From positions 1 through 64,000 of the forward strand of contig CAILJB010000003.1 of the NCBI GenBank assembly GCA_903834465.1: a stretch of 64,000 bases of DNA, given 5' to 3'. The stretch is from an uncultured Pseudomonadota bacterium. GTDB lineage: Bacteria; Pseudomonadota; Gammaproteobacteria; Methylococcales; Methylomonadaceae. A program made the position numbers and the translations under genes. Positions 38,680-48,362 of the stretch are shown here, one piece after another. Under the pieces are notes generated by a model, which made no database searches, was not told the DNA's origin, and saw only the letters and a program-made list of their open reading frames with translations. The stretch's first letter is position 1. Each line of letters starts with the position of its first letter.

Positions 38680-39776
38680 TTGACGCGGGAAAATTAAAAA
38701 TTACGCTGACGTGTGACAATGAAAAAGTGCGAAAGGTTGAGATTGAATCAACACGCCCGTTGCACACAAGCCGTTTGTTTATTGGCAAAACGCCTGAGCA
38801 AACACTGAAAATTTTGCCGTTGTTATTTAATGTGTGTGGCGTGGCGCAATCTTTCGCGGCATTTCAAGCGTTGGGAATGGCTGAAAATTCTGCCGAAACT
38901 GCCGCACGGAATTTATTGTTAAACGTTGAAATTGTTCGCGAGCATTGTTGGTGGTTGTTGATTCACACAGATAAAGCGCGGCTTGCGCCATTTTTAAAAT
39001 ATGTCACCGATTTTAAAAAAGCGTTATTTGTTGGCGGCGATGCGTTCAGTTTGAACAGTCAGTTAGAAATAAATTATGAACAATTTGATGGCTTGATTGT
39101 TCAGTTAGAAACCGATTTAAACGCGCTGTTTTTTAATCAACGACAACGTTTTTTAGACGCGAAAAATGAAGACTATTTGCATATTTGGTTAAACGATAAC
39201 CCCAGCATTCCTGCTAACTTGTTGCGTGATTTGCAGGCAAATAATTATCAAAATTTAGGGCGTTGTGCGTTGCATTTGTTACCTGAATTAACGGATTTGG
39301 ATTTGCTCACAACTTTCAACAGCCAAACGCCAACGTGGCAAAACGAATGTCATGAAACCAGTTGTTTAAATCGACAGCAAACACAGCCGTTGATTACCGA
39401 TTTGCTTGAGAAATATGGCAATGGTTTGATGACCAGATTAGTTAGTCGCTTGTTTGAATTAGCGAATTTGCCAAACGTGTTAAGGCAAAACGTTTTCGAT
39501 ATGAAATCACCTTCTATTCAAACAAAAAATAAAATAGGCGTAGCGCAAATTCAAGCCTCGCGCGGTTTATTGATTCACAAAGTCGAATTAGAAAATGGTG
39601 TCATTGCAAATTATCAAATTATCGCGCCAACGGAATGGAATTTTCAGCCAAACGGTGTGGCAGCATTGAGTTTGCAGTCGCTCTGCGTGCATAATGAAAC
39701 TTTGTTACACCAACACGCCGCGTTAATTATCAATGCGATTGACCCGTGTGTGGGTTTTGAATTAGTCATTGATTAG
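38676..39776 (+). CDS. hupK: HupK, HupL-like assembly protein
   Basis: A 366-residue protein distantly derived from the hydrogenase large subunit: it begins with a degraded L1 region (VCGVAQSFAAFQALGM) and ends with DPCVGFELVID in place of the DPCxxC motif. HupK is thought to scaffold the Fe(CN)2CO unit. The middle is weakly conserved. The first codon is GTG at 38676, overlapping hupJ. Confidence 0.85.
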   Translation: MIDAGKLKITLTCDNEKVRKVEIESTRPLHTSRLFIGKTPEQTLKILPLLFNVCGVAQSFAAFQALGMAENSAETAARNLLLNVEIVREHCWWLLIHTDKARLAPFLKYVTDFKKALFVGGDAFSLNSQLEINYEQFDGLIVQLETDLNALFFNQRQRFLDAKNEDYLHIWLNDNPSIPANLLRDLQANNYQNLGRCALHLLPELTDLDLLTTFNSQTPTWQNECHETSCLNRQQTQPLITDLLEKYGNGLMTRLVSRLFELANLPNVLRQNVFDMKSPSIQTKNKIGVAQIQASRGLLIHKVELENGVIANYQIIAPTEWNFQPNGVAALSLQSLCVHNETLLHQHAALIINAIDPCVGFELVID

Positions 39777-39785
39777 GAAAAGATT

Positions 39786-40127
39786 ATGCACGAAATGTCA
39801 CTTTGCGAAGGCATGCGCGAAATTTTGCAACAACAGGCTGAACAACAAAATTACTCAACGGTTAAAACGGTATTTTTAGAGATTGGTAAATTATCCAATG
39901 TCGAACCCGATGCAATACGATTTGCTTTTTCAGTCGTCATGCGTGGTTCGCTAGCTGAAAATGCCACGCTTGAAATTATTGAAGTTGCAGGGCAAGCATG
40001 GTGTATGCAATGCCAGAAAAACGTTGTCATCGAACATCGCTACGACGGTTGTCCACTGTGCGAAAGTCATCAATTACAAATTACCGATGGCGAGCAAATG
40101 CGAATTAAAGAATTAGACGTGATTTAA
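39786..40127 (+). CDS. hypA: HypA, hydrogenase nickel-insertion zinc protein
   Basis: A 113-residue HypA: MHEMSLCEGM supplies the nickel ligand His2, and the zinc finger is CMQC ... CPLC near 75-95. It delivers nickel with HypB. The remaining accessory genes hypBCDEF are not in this window, since the next gene is convergent. The last 15 bases overlap the convergent LOG gene. Confidence 0.95.
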   Translation: MHEMSLCEGMREILQQQAEQQNYSTVKTVFLEIGKLSNVEPDAIRFAFSVVMRGSLAENATLEIIEVAGQAWCMQCQKNVVIEHRYDGCPLCESHQLQITDGEQMRIKELDVI

Positions 40128-40976
40128 TTCCGACATCAAAGCCCATGCTTGTTCAGCCGTTTCTGCATATTGAATCAACTTTAAATCCTCAGCACTTACC
40201 GCGCCCTCTTCAACCAGTGCATCAAAATTAACAATCGTATTCCAATAACTTTGCCCAAATAAAATCACCGGAATACGGTGCATTTTTTTCGTTTGAATCA
40301 GCGTTAAGGCTTCAAACAATTCGTCCAATGTGCCAAAACCACCGGGGAAAGCCACCAACGCTTTTGCACGCATGAGCAAGTGCATTTTACGCACCGCAAA
40401 ATAATGAAATTGAAAACATAGCTCTGGGGTAATGTAGGGATTAGGCGTTTGTTCATGAGGTAACACAATATTTAATCCGATACTTTTGCCGCACACTTCC
40501 GACGCGCCCCGATTTGCAGCTTCCATAATTCCCGCGCCACCGCCTGTGACAACAACTAACTGGCGCGATTGCGTGGCGTTATTTGCCGTAATCAATGCGC
40601 CTAATTGCCGCGCTTGTTCGTAATAATAACTTTTCTGTACAGCCCTTTCGGCGCGTTGAACAGCGTGTTGTGCGTGTGCATCTGAAGGATTAGCAACGAG
40701 ATGTTGTTTTGCTAACGATAATTGCTGTTGCGCGGTTTCAGCATCAATCATCCGCGCACTGCCAAAAATAACAATTGTTGATTCAATGCCATGTTCAGCA
40801 AACGCTAATTCCGGTTTTAACAATTCCAATTGCAACCGAACCGGTCGCAATTCATCTCGAATCATAAAATCAAAATCGTGGTATGCCAATCGATACGCGG
40901 GGGATTGCATTTGTGGATTATTTTTTAAAAGTGCGGCGTGGTGGTCAGCGTCTTGTTTTGCAGTATAAAAGGTCAT
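40113..40976 (-). CDS. LOG family protein (TIGR00730-like Rossmann fold)
   Basis: A 287-residue protein with the LOG family signatures VTGGGAGIMEAANRGA and PGGFGTLDELFEALTLIQT. Members hydrolyse nucleoside 5'-monophosphates (cytokinin-activating or AMP nucleosidase-like). The N-terminal 70 residues extend beyond the minimal LOG domain and fit the longer bacterial subgroup. It lies downstream of the crp gene, possibly cotranscribed with it. Confidence 0.88.
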   Translation of the reverse strand: MTFYTAKQDADHHAALLKNNPQMQSPAYRLAYHDFDFMIRDELRPVRLQLELLKPELAFAEHGIESTIVIFGSARMIDAETAQQQLSLAKQHLVANPSDAHAQHAVQRAERAVQKSYYYEQARQLGALITANNATQSRQLVVVTGGGAGIMEAANRGASEVCGKSIGLNIVLPHEQTPNPYITPELCFQFHYFAVRKMHLLMRAKALVAFPGGFGTLDELFEALTLIQTKKMHRIPVILFGQSYWNTIVNFDALVEEGAVSAEDLKLIQYAETAEQAWALMSELNHV

Positions 40977-40991
40977 GTGATTACCTAAAAA

Positions 40992-41654
40992 TTAGCGCGT
41001 GTTGTAAACCACAATGGTTTTGCCATGCGAAGAAATAACGCCTTTATTTTCTAATTCTTTAAGGACGCGTCCCGCCATTTCTCGTGAACAGCCCACAATA
41101 CGTCCAATTTCTTGCCGTGAAATATGCAATTGCATGCCGTCAGGATGCGTGATAGCTTCGGGCGACTGACACAAATCCAATAACGTACGCGCAATGCGTC
41201 CTTCTACATCGATAAAAGCTAACTCGCATAATTTACGACTTGTGTTGAGCAAACGTGCGGATAATTGCCCACCTATCAGATACAAAATATCAGGCGCATA
41301 ATGGAGCAATTCTTTGCGTAACACATCTTTAAATCGGTTATAGCTGATTTCGGCTAACACACAAGTTTCGCGTGTACGCACATTGACTTGCCGCACTTCG
41401 CCACCTTTGAAAATACCGATTTCGCCAATAAACTCGTTTTTATTTAGATAGGTCAAAATCAATTCGTGACCCGTTTCGCTATCGTCATCTTCAGCCAAAA
41501 TGGCAACCGACCCTTCAACGATAAAAAAGAGTTTATCTCCAATATCCCCAATTTTTATAATATCTACTTTACTCGGATACGTTTTTTGATGGCAAAATTT
41601 AAAAAACTCGGCAAGAGCCTCTCGGTAAGGGGATTGGTTATAAAGGGATTTCAT
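40992..41654 (-). CDS. crp: Crp/Vfr-type cAMP receptor protein
   Basis: A 220-residue Crp/Fnr-family regulator. The cNMP pocket shows FIGEIGIFKGGEVRQVNV, equivalent to the Glu and Arg that contact cAMP in E. coli CRP. The C-terminal HTH reads SRQEIGRIVGCSREMAGRVLKELE, retaining the Arg-Glu-Arg recognition residues, and SSHGKTIVVYNTR closes the protein as in CRP. No FNR-type cysteine cluster is present. Probably an orthologue of Vfr/CRP, which binds TGTGA-type sites. Confidence 0.9.
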   Translation of the reverse strand: MKSLYNQSPYREALAEFFKFCHQKTYPSKVDIIKIGDIGDKLFFIVEGSVAILAEDDDSETGHELILTYLNKNEFIGEIGIFKGGEVRQVNVRTRETCVLAEISYNRFKDVLRKELLHYAPDILYLIGGQLSARLLNTSRKLCELAFIDVEGRIARTLLDLCQSPEAITHPDGMQLHISRQEIGRIVGCSREMAGRVLKELENKGVISSHGKTIVVYNTR

Positions 41655-41702
41655 AATATGACAACAACCGATAAAAAGAAAAATACGAAAATACAGAGTG
41701 CG

Positions 41703-41730
41703 TTGCTTTTTTTTGTGTTTCTAGCATAAT
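41703..41730 (+). promoter_or_regulatory. Candidate sigma-70 promoter of the lipoprotein gene
   Basis: TTGCTT (41703-41708) and CATAAT (41725-41730) with 16-bp spacing end 29 bp before the lipoprotein ATG. Confidence 0.45.
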
Positions 41731-41759
41731 GCCATTTTACCCATTTTCCATTTAAGTTT

Positions 41760-42194
41760 ATGAAAAAACATCCCTTTGTAAAAAACGTGTGTGTTGGTTT
41801 AAGCCTAATTAGCGTGCTGTTAGTTGCCGGTTGTTCTGACGAAAAAACAGCTCCAAAAAATAGCGTTGAAAAAACACCTATTAGCCACACCTTACTTGGC
41901 ACCAGCACGACAGCAAGTGATAAACAAAAATTCGAACAAACGTTTGAAAATCAATGCGTACAGCGTGAATTGAAAAACTCAGCTAATCCCGACAACGATA
42001 AAGAGCGCGTAAGTAAAGCCTGTTCGTGTATTGCCACGTTTATGATGAAAGATTTAACCCCCATTGAAGCGGAGAAATTTTTAGTCGAACATGAAAATGT
42101 ACAATCATTGACTATTAAATACGAAAATGCCGCGTATCACTGTTTGCAACAAAAAACACCGCCCCCTGCGGCGCATTTGTTTAGCAAGCCGTAA
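41760..42194 (+). CDS. Small predicted lipoprotein
   Basis: A 144-residue exported protein. A lysine-rich N-terminus, a hydrophobic helix and the lipobox VAGC place lipid attachment at Cys25 or so. The mature part holds three further cysteines (ENQCVQRE, KACSC, YHCLQ) in a helical region. No family recognised; role unknown. It is divergent from crp. Confidence 0.7.
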   Translation: MKKHPFVKNVCVGLSLISVLLVAGCSDEKTAPKNSVEKTPISHTLLGTSTTASDKQKFEQTFENQCVQRELKNSANPDNDKERVSKACSCIATFMMKDLTPIEAEKFLVEHENVQSLTIKYENAAYHCLQQKTPPPAAHLFSKP

Positions 42195-42253
42195 CTTTCT
42201 GCTAAGATAGCGGCTCAAATAACCCCACTTTTTATCTTTTTTGAGTATTAACT

Positions 42254-42577
42254 ATGGCTTTTGTCGTCACTGAAAACTGTATCAAATGTAAATTTACCGA
42301 CTGTGTGGACGTATGTCCGGTTGATTGCTTTCACGTTGGACCTAACTTTTTAGTTATTGATCCTGATGAATGTATCGATTGCACATTGTGCGAACCAGAA
42401 TGCCCCGCAAACGCCATTTTTGCTGAAGACGAATTGCCTGAAGGTCAAGAAATCTTCGCAGAATTGAATGCTGAATTATCTAAAAAATGGCCATCTATTA
42501 CCGAAGTGCAAGACGCAATGCCTGACGCTGACGAATGGAATGGCAAAGAAGGCAAATTACAATTATTAGAAAAATAA
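42254..42577 (+). CDS. fdxA: 7Fe ferredoxin FdxA
   Basis: A 107-residue FdxA ferredoxin with a [3Fe-4S] and a [4Fe-4S] cluster. The ligands are [19 protein letters not shown] near residue 8 and [18 protein letters not shown] near 40. The acidic C-terminal extension ([20 protein letters not shown]) is typical. It stands alone, ended by a terminator. Confidence 0.96.
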   Translation: MAFVVTENCIKCKFTDCVDVCPVDCFHVGPNFLVIDPDECIDCTLCEPECPANAIFAEDELPEGQEIFAELNAELSKKWPSITEVQDAMPDADEWNGKEGKLQLLEK

Positions 42578-42601
42578 ATTTCGCCCTTCTTTCAAAACAA
42601 G

Positions 42602-42626
42602 AAATCCGCTTTTAGAGCGGATTTTT
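42602..42626 (+). terminator. Bidirectional terminator between fdxA and the transglycosylase gene
   Basis: A 9-bp stem AAATCCGCT/AGCGGATTT with a 5-base loop and T run, between the convergent fdxA and lytic transglycosylase genes; it can serve both. Confidence 0.85.
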
Positions 42627-42630
42627 CGTT

Positions 42631-43374
42631 TTACGACTTTTGGTTATACAACGCTAAGACTTGTTTAACGTAATTTTGCGTTTCCGGATACGGTGGAATG
42701 GAATTATTGTGACGCAACACCGAATTTTCCCCCGCGTTATACGCGGCAATGGCAAGATCCAAACTGTTCGGGAATAAATCGAGCAAATGCCGTAAATAGC
42801 GTGTCCCACCATCAATATTTTGTTCCGGATTATTACTGTCCATCACACCAAAACGGCTCGCTGTAGCAGGCATTAACTGCATTAAACCCACCGCCCCTGC
42901 TGACGAAATTGCATCCGGTCTGTATGCCGATTCGGTTTGAATAACAGCATGCACTAATTTCGCATCGACTTGATGACGCGCTGCGGCTTGTGAAATTAAA
43001 TTATTAAACCGTGCTTTGTTTTGATTGTTGTAAAACGAAGTCGCAATTGGCGCATAGGCGGAGCTTACAACTAACTGTGATGGTGCAGGTTGCGCGGCTG
43101 GCACGGTGACTTTCATTTTACTGACTAATGCCACATCGGTACGCGGCTTATCTGTGTAAATCACACGATTGGCATTGTCTTGATATTTGTAAAAATAGCC
43201 CGTCGTAGCCGTAGACGGGCGTGGTACTGTTTTAATAATCGGTTTTTCGGCGATAACAGTGGCTTTGTTAGTGTAAGTAATCACACCGTTGCTGCCCACC
43301 ACTCGCTTATAAATATCAGCGTGAACTTGTCCACACCAGCCTATTATTAAAAAAATCACCACACGATTACGCAT
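42631..43374 (-). CDS. Lytic transglycosylase with DUF4124 and SLT domain
   Basis: A 247-residue exported protein. A signal peptide ends at VHA; two DUF4124-like segments follow (IYKRVVGSNGVITYTNK, KYQDNANRVIYTDKPR), then an SLT lysozyme-like domain with the catalytic Glu in IQTESAYRPDAISSAGAVGLMQLMPATA and the AYNAGENSV motif. It cleaves peptidoglycan with 1,6-anhydro product. It lies downstream of purT. Confidence 0.92.
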   Translation of the reverse strand: MRNRVVIFLIIGWCGQVHADIYKRVVGSNGVITYTNKATVIAEKPIIKTVPRPSTATTGYFYKYQDNANRVIYTDKPRTDVALVSKMKVTVPAAQPAPSQLVVSSAYAPIATSFYNNQNKARFNNLISQAAARHQVDAKLVHAVIQTESAYRPDAISSAGAVGLMQLMPATASRFGVMDSNNPEQNIDGGTRYLRHLLDLFPNSLDLAIAAYNAGENSVLRHNNSIPPYPETQNYVKQVLALYNQKS

Positions 43375-43387
43375 AACACTATTACCT

Positions 43388-44587
43388 TTAACTTGTTGTC
43401 ATCACCACTGCTTTCGCGGCTAAAACCGCATTCTTGCGTGCTGTATCGGCACAATTTGCGATTGCTAAAGCCACACCCATGCGACGATTAACAAATGCTT
43501 CAGGTTTTCCAAATAAACGTACGTCGGTATTTGGAACGTTTAACGCCTTTTCTAACCCTTCATAACTCAAGCCTTGCGCGTTAATGGGACTTAAAATAAC
43601 GGCACTCGCACCAGCACTTTTTAATTGTGTATTTACGGGCAAACCTAAAATGGCGCGAGCGTGTAAATCAAATTCGGTTTGCATTTGTGTGAGCAATGTC
43701 ACCATGCCCGTATCGTGTGGACGGGGACTGACTTCGCTAAACCAAACGTCATCGCCACAAATAAACAATTCCACGCCAAATAAACCTAAACCGCCGATTG
43801 CATCGGTAATTTTTTTTGCAATATCTTGTGAATTTGCAATAGCTTTTACCGTCATTTGTTGCGGCTGCCAGCTTTCACGGTAATCGCCATTTTCTTGAAT
43901 ATGTCCAATCGGTTCGCAAAAATGCGTTTCCACTTCGCCGTTTGCATTCAATGCACGAACTGTCAGCAAGGTAATTTCAAAATCAAAATCGATTTTACCT
44001 TCGACAATCACTTTGCCGGTATCCACGCGACCGCTGTTTTTCGCGTAATCCCACGCGGTTTGTAATTCGTCAGCAGTTTTCACCATCGATTGTCCTTTGC
44101 CCGATGATGACATCGTGGGTTTGATAAAACACGGATAACCAATGCCATTTTCAACAGCCGTTTTTAATTCTTCAAACGATTGTGCGAACGCATAACGCGA
44201 CGTTGGTAACGACAAGGTTTCTGCGGCTAAGGTTCGGATTCCTTCACGATTCATCGTTAATTGAATCGCCCGCGCATTTGGAACAATGGTGCAATTGCCT
44301 TGTGCTTCGATTTCAGCAAGTGCATCAGTTGCCAAAGCTTCAATTTCAGGAATAATAAAGTGTGGTTTTTCTTGAGCAATTAACGCTTTCACCGCCTCGC
44401 CATCTGTCATATCGATAACATACGAACGATGCGCGACAGCCTGTGCAGGTGCATTGGGATAACGGTCTACGGCGATAACTTCTACGCCGAAACGTTGCAG
44501 TGAAATCACGAGTTCTTTACCCAATTCGCCACTGCCAAGTAAAAGAGCTTTGGTTGCGTTGGGAGTTAATGCTGTACCTAATTTCAT
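43388..44587 (-). CDS. purT: Formate-dependent phosphoribosylglycinamide formyltransferase
   Basis: A 399-residue ATP-grasp enzyme that uses formate and ATP for the first formylation in purine synthesis. [29 protein letters not shown] opens the N-terminal domain; [12 protein letters not shown] and [14 protein letters not shown] are ATP-grasp motifs. The start at 44587 ([13 protein letters not shown]) is chosen over a frame from 44638 because AAGG lies 11 bp upstream and family proteins begin here. A formate-linked enzyme suits a methylotroph. Confidence 0.95.
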   Translation of the reverse strand: MKLGTALTPNATKALLLGSGELGKELVISLQRFGVEVIAVDRYPNAPAQAVAHRSYVIDMTDGEAVKALIAQEKPHFIIPEIEALATDALAEIEAQGNCTIVPNARAIQLTMNREGIRTLAAETLSLPTSRYAFAQSFEELKTAVENGIGYPCFIKPTMSSSGKGQSMVKTADELQTAWDYAKNSGRVDTGKVIVEGKIDFDFEITLLTVRALNANGEVETHFCEPIGHIQENGDYRESWQPQQMTVKAIANSQDIAKKITDAIGGLGLFGVELFICGDDVWFSEVSPRPHDTGMVTLLTQMQTEFDLHARAILGLPVNTQLKSAGASAVILSPINAQGLSYEGLEKALNVPNTDVRLFGKPEAFVNRRMGVALAIANCADTARKNAVLAAKAVVMTTS

Positions 44588-44797
44588 AGATTTTTGACCT
44601 TGGATTATTTGAATTGAACTGTACATTATAAGTTGCAATGCTTAGCATGCCGAAAATATTGACTTAAGCTCTACTCTCACCATAGATATAATGCAGTACA
44701 ATTGCTACTTACTATTAGGTAAACGGGGAAATTATCAAATTGGATAAAAAATTGTAGAGACCGCTGTTTTTAACAATTATCACCGAACGCAAATTAA

Positions 44798-47011
44798 ATG
44801 AAAAAAAAAGTCCATAATCCGTCACAAGAATCTCATCTTTCCGCAAAGACAAAATTAGCCGTTGTTGCACAACACACTGATGAATTACTGCATGAATTGA
44901 GGGTATATCAGATTGAGTTAGAAATGCAAAATGACGAATTGCGGCGCGTTTACACGGCACTAGAACAATCGCGTGACCGTTATGTGGATTTATACGAATT
45001 TGCACCTATTGGTTATCTTACCGTCACTATTGACGGTATCGTGAATGAAATCAATCTTACAGGTGCGACGCTACTTGGTACAGAACGTAAAAAACTTATC
45101 AATTGTCGTTTTGAGAGTTTTGTTGTACCCGAAGACCGAAATTTTTGGCATCATCATCTTTTGCATATCAAGCAACAAGGTGGCAAACAAAATTGTGAAC
45201 TCCGATTATGTCGCACTGACAATACGACTTTTTACGCGCGTTTAGATTCTTTGCTTATAGAAACAGCGTCACTGCCTATGATTCGCGTTATGCTTACTGA
45301 CATCACGGAGCGAAGAAAAATAGACGCAGAGCTTCGGGTCGCCGCGACGGCATTCGAATCGCAAGAAGCGATTATGATTACCGATGCGAATAACACCATA
45401 TTAAAAGTGAATCGTGCTTTTATTGAATTGACGGGGTATTTCTCTGATGAGGTGATTGGGCAAACCCCACAATTTCTCAAATCGGGAAAGCACGATGCCG
45501 CTTTTTATGCCATTTTATGGAACAGCATTAACGATACCGGAACATGGCAAGGTGAAATTTGGAATCGCCGTAAAAGCGGCGAAATTTATCCAAATTGGAT
45601 GACGATTACCGCCGTAAAAGATGAAAATGGCGTAATTAGTCATTATGTCAGCATTCATACCGATATTTCAGCACGAAAAGCAGCTACCGTTGAAATTGAA
45701 CGCCTCGCTTTTTATGACCCACTCACGGATTTACCCAATCGCCGTCATTTGATGAATCGACTTCGCCAAGCACTTGCGTACAGCACCCGTCATGGCAGAG
45801 GCGGCGCGTTATTATTTATTGATTTGGATAATTTCAAAACATTAAACGATACGTTAGGTCACAACAAGGGTGACTTATTATTGCAACAAGTGGCACTGCG
45901 TCTTATTGCCAGCGTGCGCGAAAATGATACGGTGGCGCGTTTAGGGGGCGATGAATTTGTGGTGATGCTAGAAAATTTGAGTGACAATCTCGAAGAGGTA
46001 GGCTCTCAAGCACGCGCAGCAGGCATGAAAATTCTCGCTGACCTAAGTCAACTCTATAAACTTGATGATTTTGAATATCACAGTACATTAAGTATAGGTG
46101 TCGCACTTTTTAATGACCATCATGATTCAGTAGAAAAACTATTGAAATGGGCAGACATTGCCATGTACCAAGCCAAAGCCAGCGGGCGAAATACATTGCG
46201 TTTTTTTGATCCACAGATGCAAGAAGTGATTACTACTCGCGCAACAATGGAAATAGAGTTATATCAAGCGTTATTGGAAAAACAATTCAAAGCCTATTTC
46301 CAAATGCAAGTAAATCACGATGGAAATATTATCGGTGCAGAGGCGTTAATCCGTTGGCAACACCCAACACGCGGACTGGTCGCACCGTTGGAATTTATTC
46401 CATTAGCAGAGGAACTGGGGTTAATTATCCCCATTGGACAATGGATGTTAGAAACAGCTTGCCGCCAACTAAAAAAATGGGAAGCGCATCCCACCACTTG
46501 CCATTTGCAACTTGCGGTCAATGTAAGTGTGCGTCAGTTTCATCAGGCAGATTTTGTTGAACACGTTGTCACGACGATACGAAAGATGGCTATAAATCCG
46601 TGTAAACTTAAACTCGAATTAACAGAAACGCTAATCCTTGGCGATATTGATGACACTATTATCAAAATGAATTTACTGAGAAATATTGGCGTACGTTTTT
46701 CTATGGACGATTTTGGTACGGGGTATTCGTCGCTGTCTTATTTGACACAATTGCCGCTAGATCAAATCAAAATCGACCAATCATTTGTGCGAAATATTGA
46801 CGTAAAATTATCCGATGCCGTGATGGTACAAACCATTATTGGTATGACAAAAAACCTTGGCATTGAAGTTATTGCAGAAGGCGTAGAAACCAAAGACCAG
46901 CAAGCCTTTTTGGAACGGTACGGTTGCTTGCTATCACAGGGTTATTTATTTAGCAAACCCGTACCATTAGAAATGTTTGAAACCTTATTGAAAGAAAGTC
47001 TGAATCTTTAA
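44798..47011 (+). CDS. PAS-PAS-GGDEF-EAL c-di-GMP signalling protein
   Basis: A 737-residue soluble protein. Two PAS domains (about 70-185 and 185-310) precede a GGDEF domain with RLGGDEFVVM and an I-site RxxD (REND) five residues ahead, then an EAL domain with AEALIRWQHP and DDFGTGYSSLSYL. Both catalytic sites look intact, so synthesis and breakdown of c-di-GMP may both be possible. A 210-bp upstream gap holds a TATAAT (44690-44695) but no strong -35. Confidence 0.93.
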   Translation: MKKKVHNPSQESHLSAKTKLAVVAQHTDELLHELRVYQIELEMQNDELRRVYTALEQSRDRYVDLYEFAPIGYLTVTIDGIVNEINLTGATLLGTERKKLINCRFESFVVPEDRNFWHHHLLHIKQQGGKQNCELRLCRTDNTTFYARLDSLLIETASLPMIRVMLTDITERRKIDAELRVAATAFESQEAIMITDANNTILKVNRAFIELTGYFSDEVIGQTPQFLKSGKHDAAFYAILWNSINDTGTWQGEIWNRRKSGEIYPNWMTITAVKDENGVISHYVSIHTDISARKAATVEIERLAFYDPLTDLPNRRHLMNRLRQALAYSTRHGRGGALLFIDLDNFKTLNDTLGHNKGDLLLQQVALRLIASVRENDTVARLGGDEFVVMLENLSDNLEEVGSQARAAGMKILADLSQLYKLDDFEYHSTLSIGVALFNDHHDSVEKLLKWADIAMYQAKASGRNTLRFFDPQMQEVITTRATMEIELYQALLEKQFKAYFQMQVNHDGNIIGAEALIRWQHPTRGLVAPLEFIPLAEELGLIIPIGQWMLETACRQLKKWEAHPTTCHLQLAVNVSVRQFHQADFVEHVVTTIRKMAINPCKLKLELTETLILGDIDDTIIKMNLLRNIGVRFSMDDFGTGYSSLSYLTQLPLDQIKIDQSFVRNIDVKLSDAVMVQTIIGMTKNLGIEVIAEGVETKDQQAFLERYGCLLSQGYLFSKPVPLEMFETLLKESLNL

Positions 47012-47015
47012 CGAT

Positions 47016-47111
47016 TCAACGCATTCTAGCCAATCCTAAAATACCAAACATTATCAAAATCATGATAATAATTCGGATGGTTTCAAAATCGTAATCGCTT
47101 AATTCAATCAT
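47016..47111 (-). CDS. 31-residue membrane micropeptide overlapping the symporter gene
   Basis: Starts with ATG at 47111, overlapping the symporter stop (ATGATTGA arrangement, 8 bp overlap), and ends with TGA at 47016. The product begins MIELSDYDFETIRIII and continues with a single hydrophobic helix ending in GLARMR. The coupled start makes cotranslation plausible. No homologue is known to me. Confidence 0.45.
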   Translation of the reverse strand: MIELSDYDFETIRIIIMILIMFGILGLARMR

Positions 47112-48351
47112 GTTTTGCTTCACCTTTCACTAATTTTTGCACCACTAAACTGCCAATCATATCGCCTTCAACATTTGCGGCAGTGCGTAACGTATCCAGC
47201 AAGCGGTCAATCGGCAACAAAATCGCAATGGCTTCGGCAGGCAATCCAACCGATTGCAACACCATCACCATTGTCACCATGCCTGCGCTAGGAATCCCTG
47301 GTGCGCCGATGGCCGCAAACATCGCGGTAAAAAAGACAATCAATTGCTGCATCAAATTCAAATCAATACCAACCAAATTTGCCACAAATAAAGCTGCCGC
47401 CGCTTCATAAAGTGCCGTGCCATCCATATTTACCGTCGCACCCAATGGAATGACAAATTGCGCAATTTCTTTGCGAACGTGCAGGTTATGTTCCACGCAA
47501 CGCAAGGTAATCGGTAACGTCGCCGAACTTGAACTGGTTGCAAACGCTGTCACCAACGCTTCGCGTGCGCCGCGCCAAAAACGCCACGGGGTCATGCCCG
47601 TCACTAAATATAAAATCAGCGGCAATAACACCACGCCATGCAATAGCAAACTTCCTGTGACAACAGCGGCAAATTTTCCCAATGTACTGAGCAACGCTAA
47701 ATCTTGCGTCACGACCAATTTAATCAGCAACGCCATAATGCCAAAGGGTGCAAGCCTCATAATCCAACGCACCATTTGCATCACAATTTCGAGTAATTCT
47801 TGTAACAAAATCAAAATATTTTTATAACGTTCACCGCCAATGACCAGTGCCACGCCTAAAAATAGCGCGAAAATTAACACCGCTAACACTTCACCTTGCG
47901 CTAATGCGGCAAACGGATTCATGAATAAACTGTGCAAAAAACTGGTGAAAAAATCAGCGGGGCTTTGCTGTTTTGCCGAAAAGTTACTCATGGCGTTTTG
48001 GAACATATCTAAATGCAAGCCTGTTCCGGGATGAAAGAGGTGATTTGCACTTAACCCGACCACAATTGCGACAGACATCGAAAATACGAAAAAACCAAGC
48101 GTGCTAATCCAAACGAGATGAATTTGTTTATGCGCTTGTAAATTAGCGACACCAACGGCAATCGACGTAAAAACTAACGGAATCAGCACCATTTTCAGCA
48201 AGTCGATAAACAGCGTGCCGACTAAATTGGAAACATATAGACTGATTTCAGTGGTGGCAGATTCTTTACCAATTGAGAGCAAGCCAAAACCAATTGCCAC
48301 GCCAAAAAATGCGCCGAGTAAAATTTGCGTGTTGAGCGTGGGAAATTTCAT
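47104..48351 (-). CDS. Dicarboxylate/amino acid:cation symporter (DAACS family)
   Basis: A 415-residue transporter of the GltP/DctA/SLC1 family with about eight membrane helices. Signature regions are FATSSSSATLPITLRCVEHNL (serine-rich hairpin), FVIPLGATVNMDGTALYEAAAALFVANL (substrate/sodium site), AAIGAPGIPSAGMVTM and DRLLDTLRTAANVEGD. It imports glutamate, aspartate or C4-dicarboxylates; the choice cannot be read from sequence alone. Confidence 0.93.
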   Translation of the reverse strand: MKFPTLNTQILLGAFFGVAIGFGLLSIGKESATTEISLYVSNLVGTLFIDLLKMVLIPLVFTSIAVGVANLQAHKQIHLVWISTLGFFVFSMSVAIVVGLSANHLFHPGTGLHLDMFQNAMSNFSAKQQSPADFFTSFLHSLFMNPFAALAQGEVLAVLIFALFLGVALVIGGERYKNILILLQELLEIVMQMVRWIMRLAPFGIMALLIKLVVTQDLALLSTLGKFAAVVTGSLLLHGVVLLPLILYLVTGMTPWRFWRGAREALVTAFATSSSSATLPITLRCVEHNLHVRKEIAQFVIPLGATVNMDGTALYEAAAALFVANLVGIDLNLMQQLIVFFTAMFAAIGAPGIPSAGMVTMVMVLQSVGLPAEAIAILLPIDRLLDTLRTAANVEGDMIGSLVVQKLVKGEAKHD

Positions 48352-48362
48352 GATTTGGTCGC

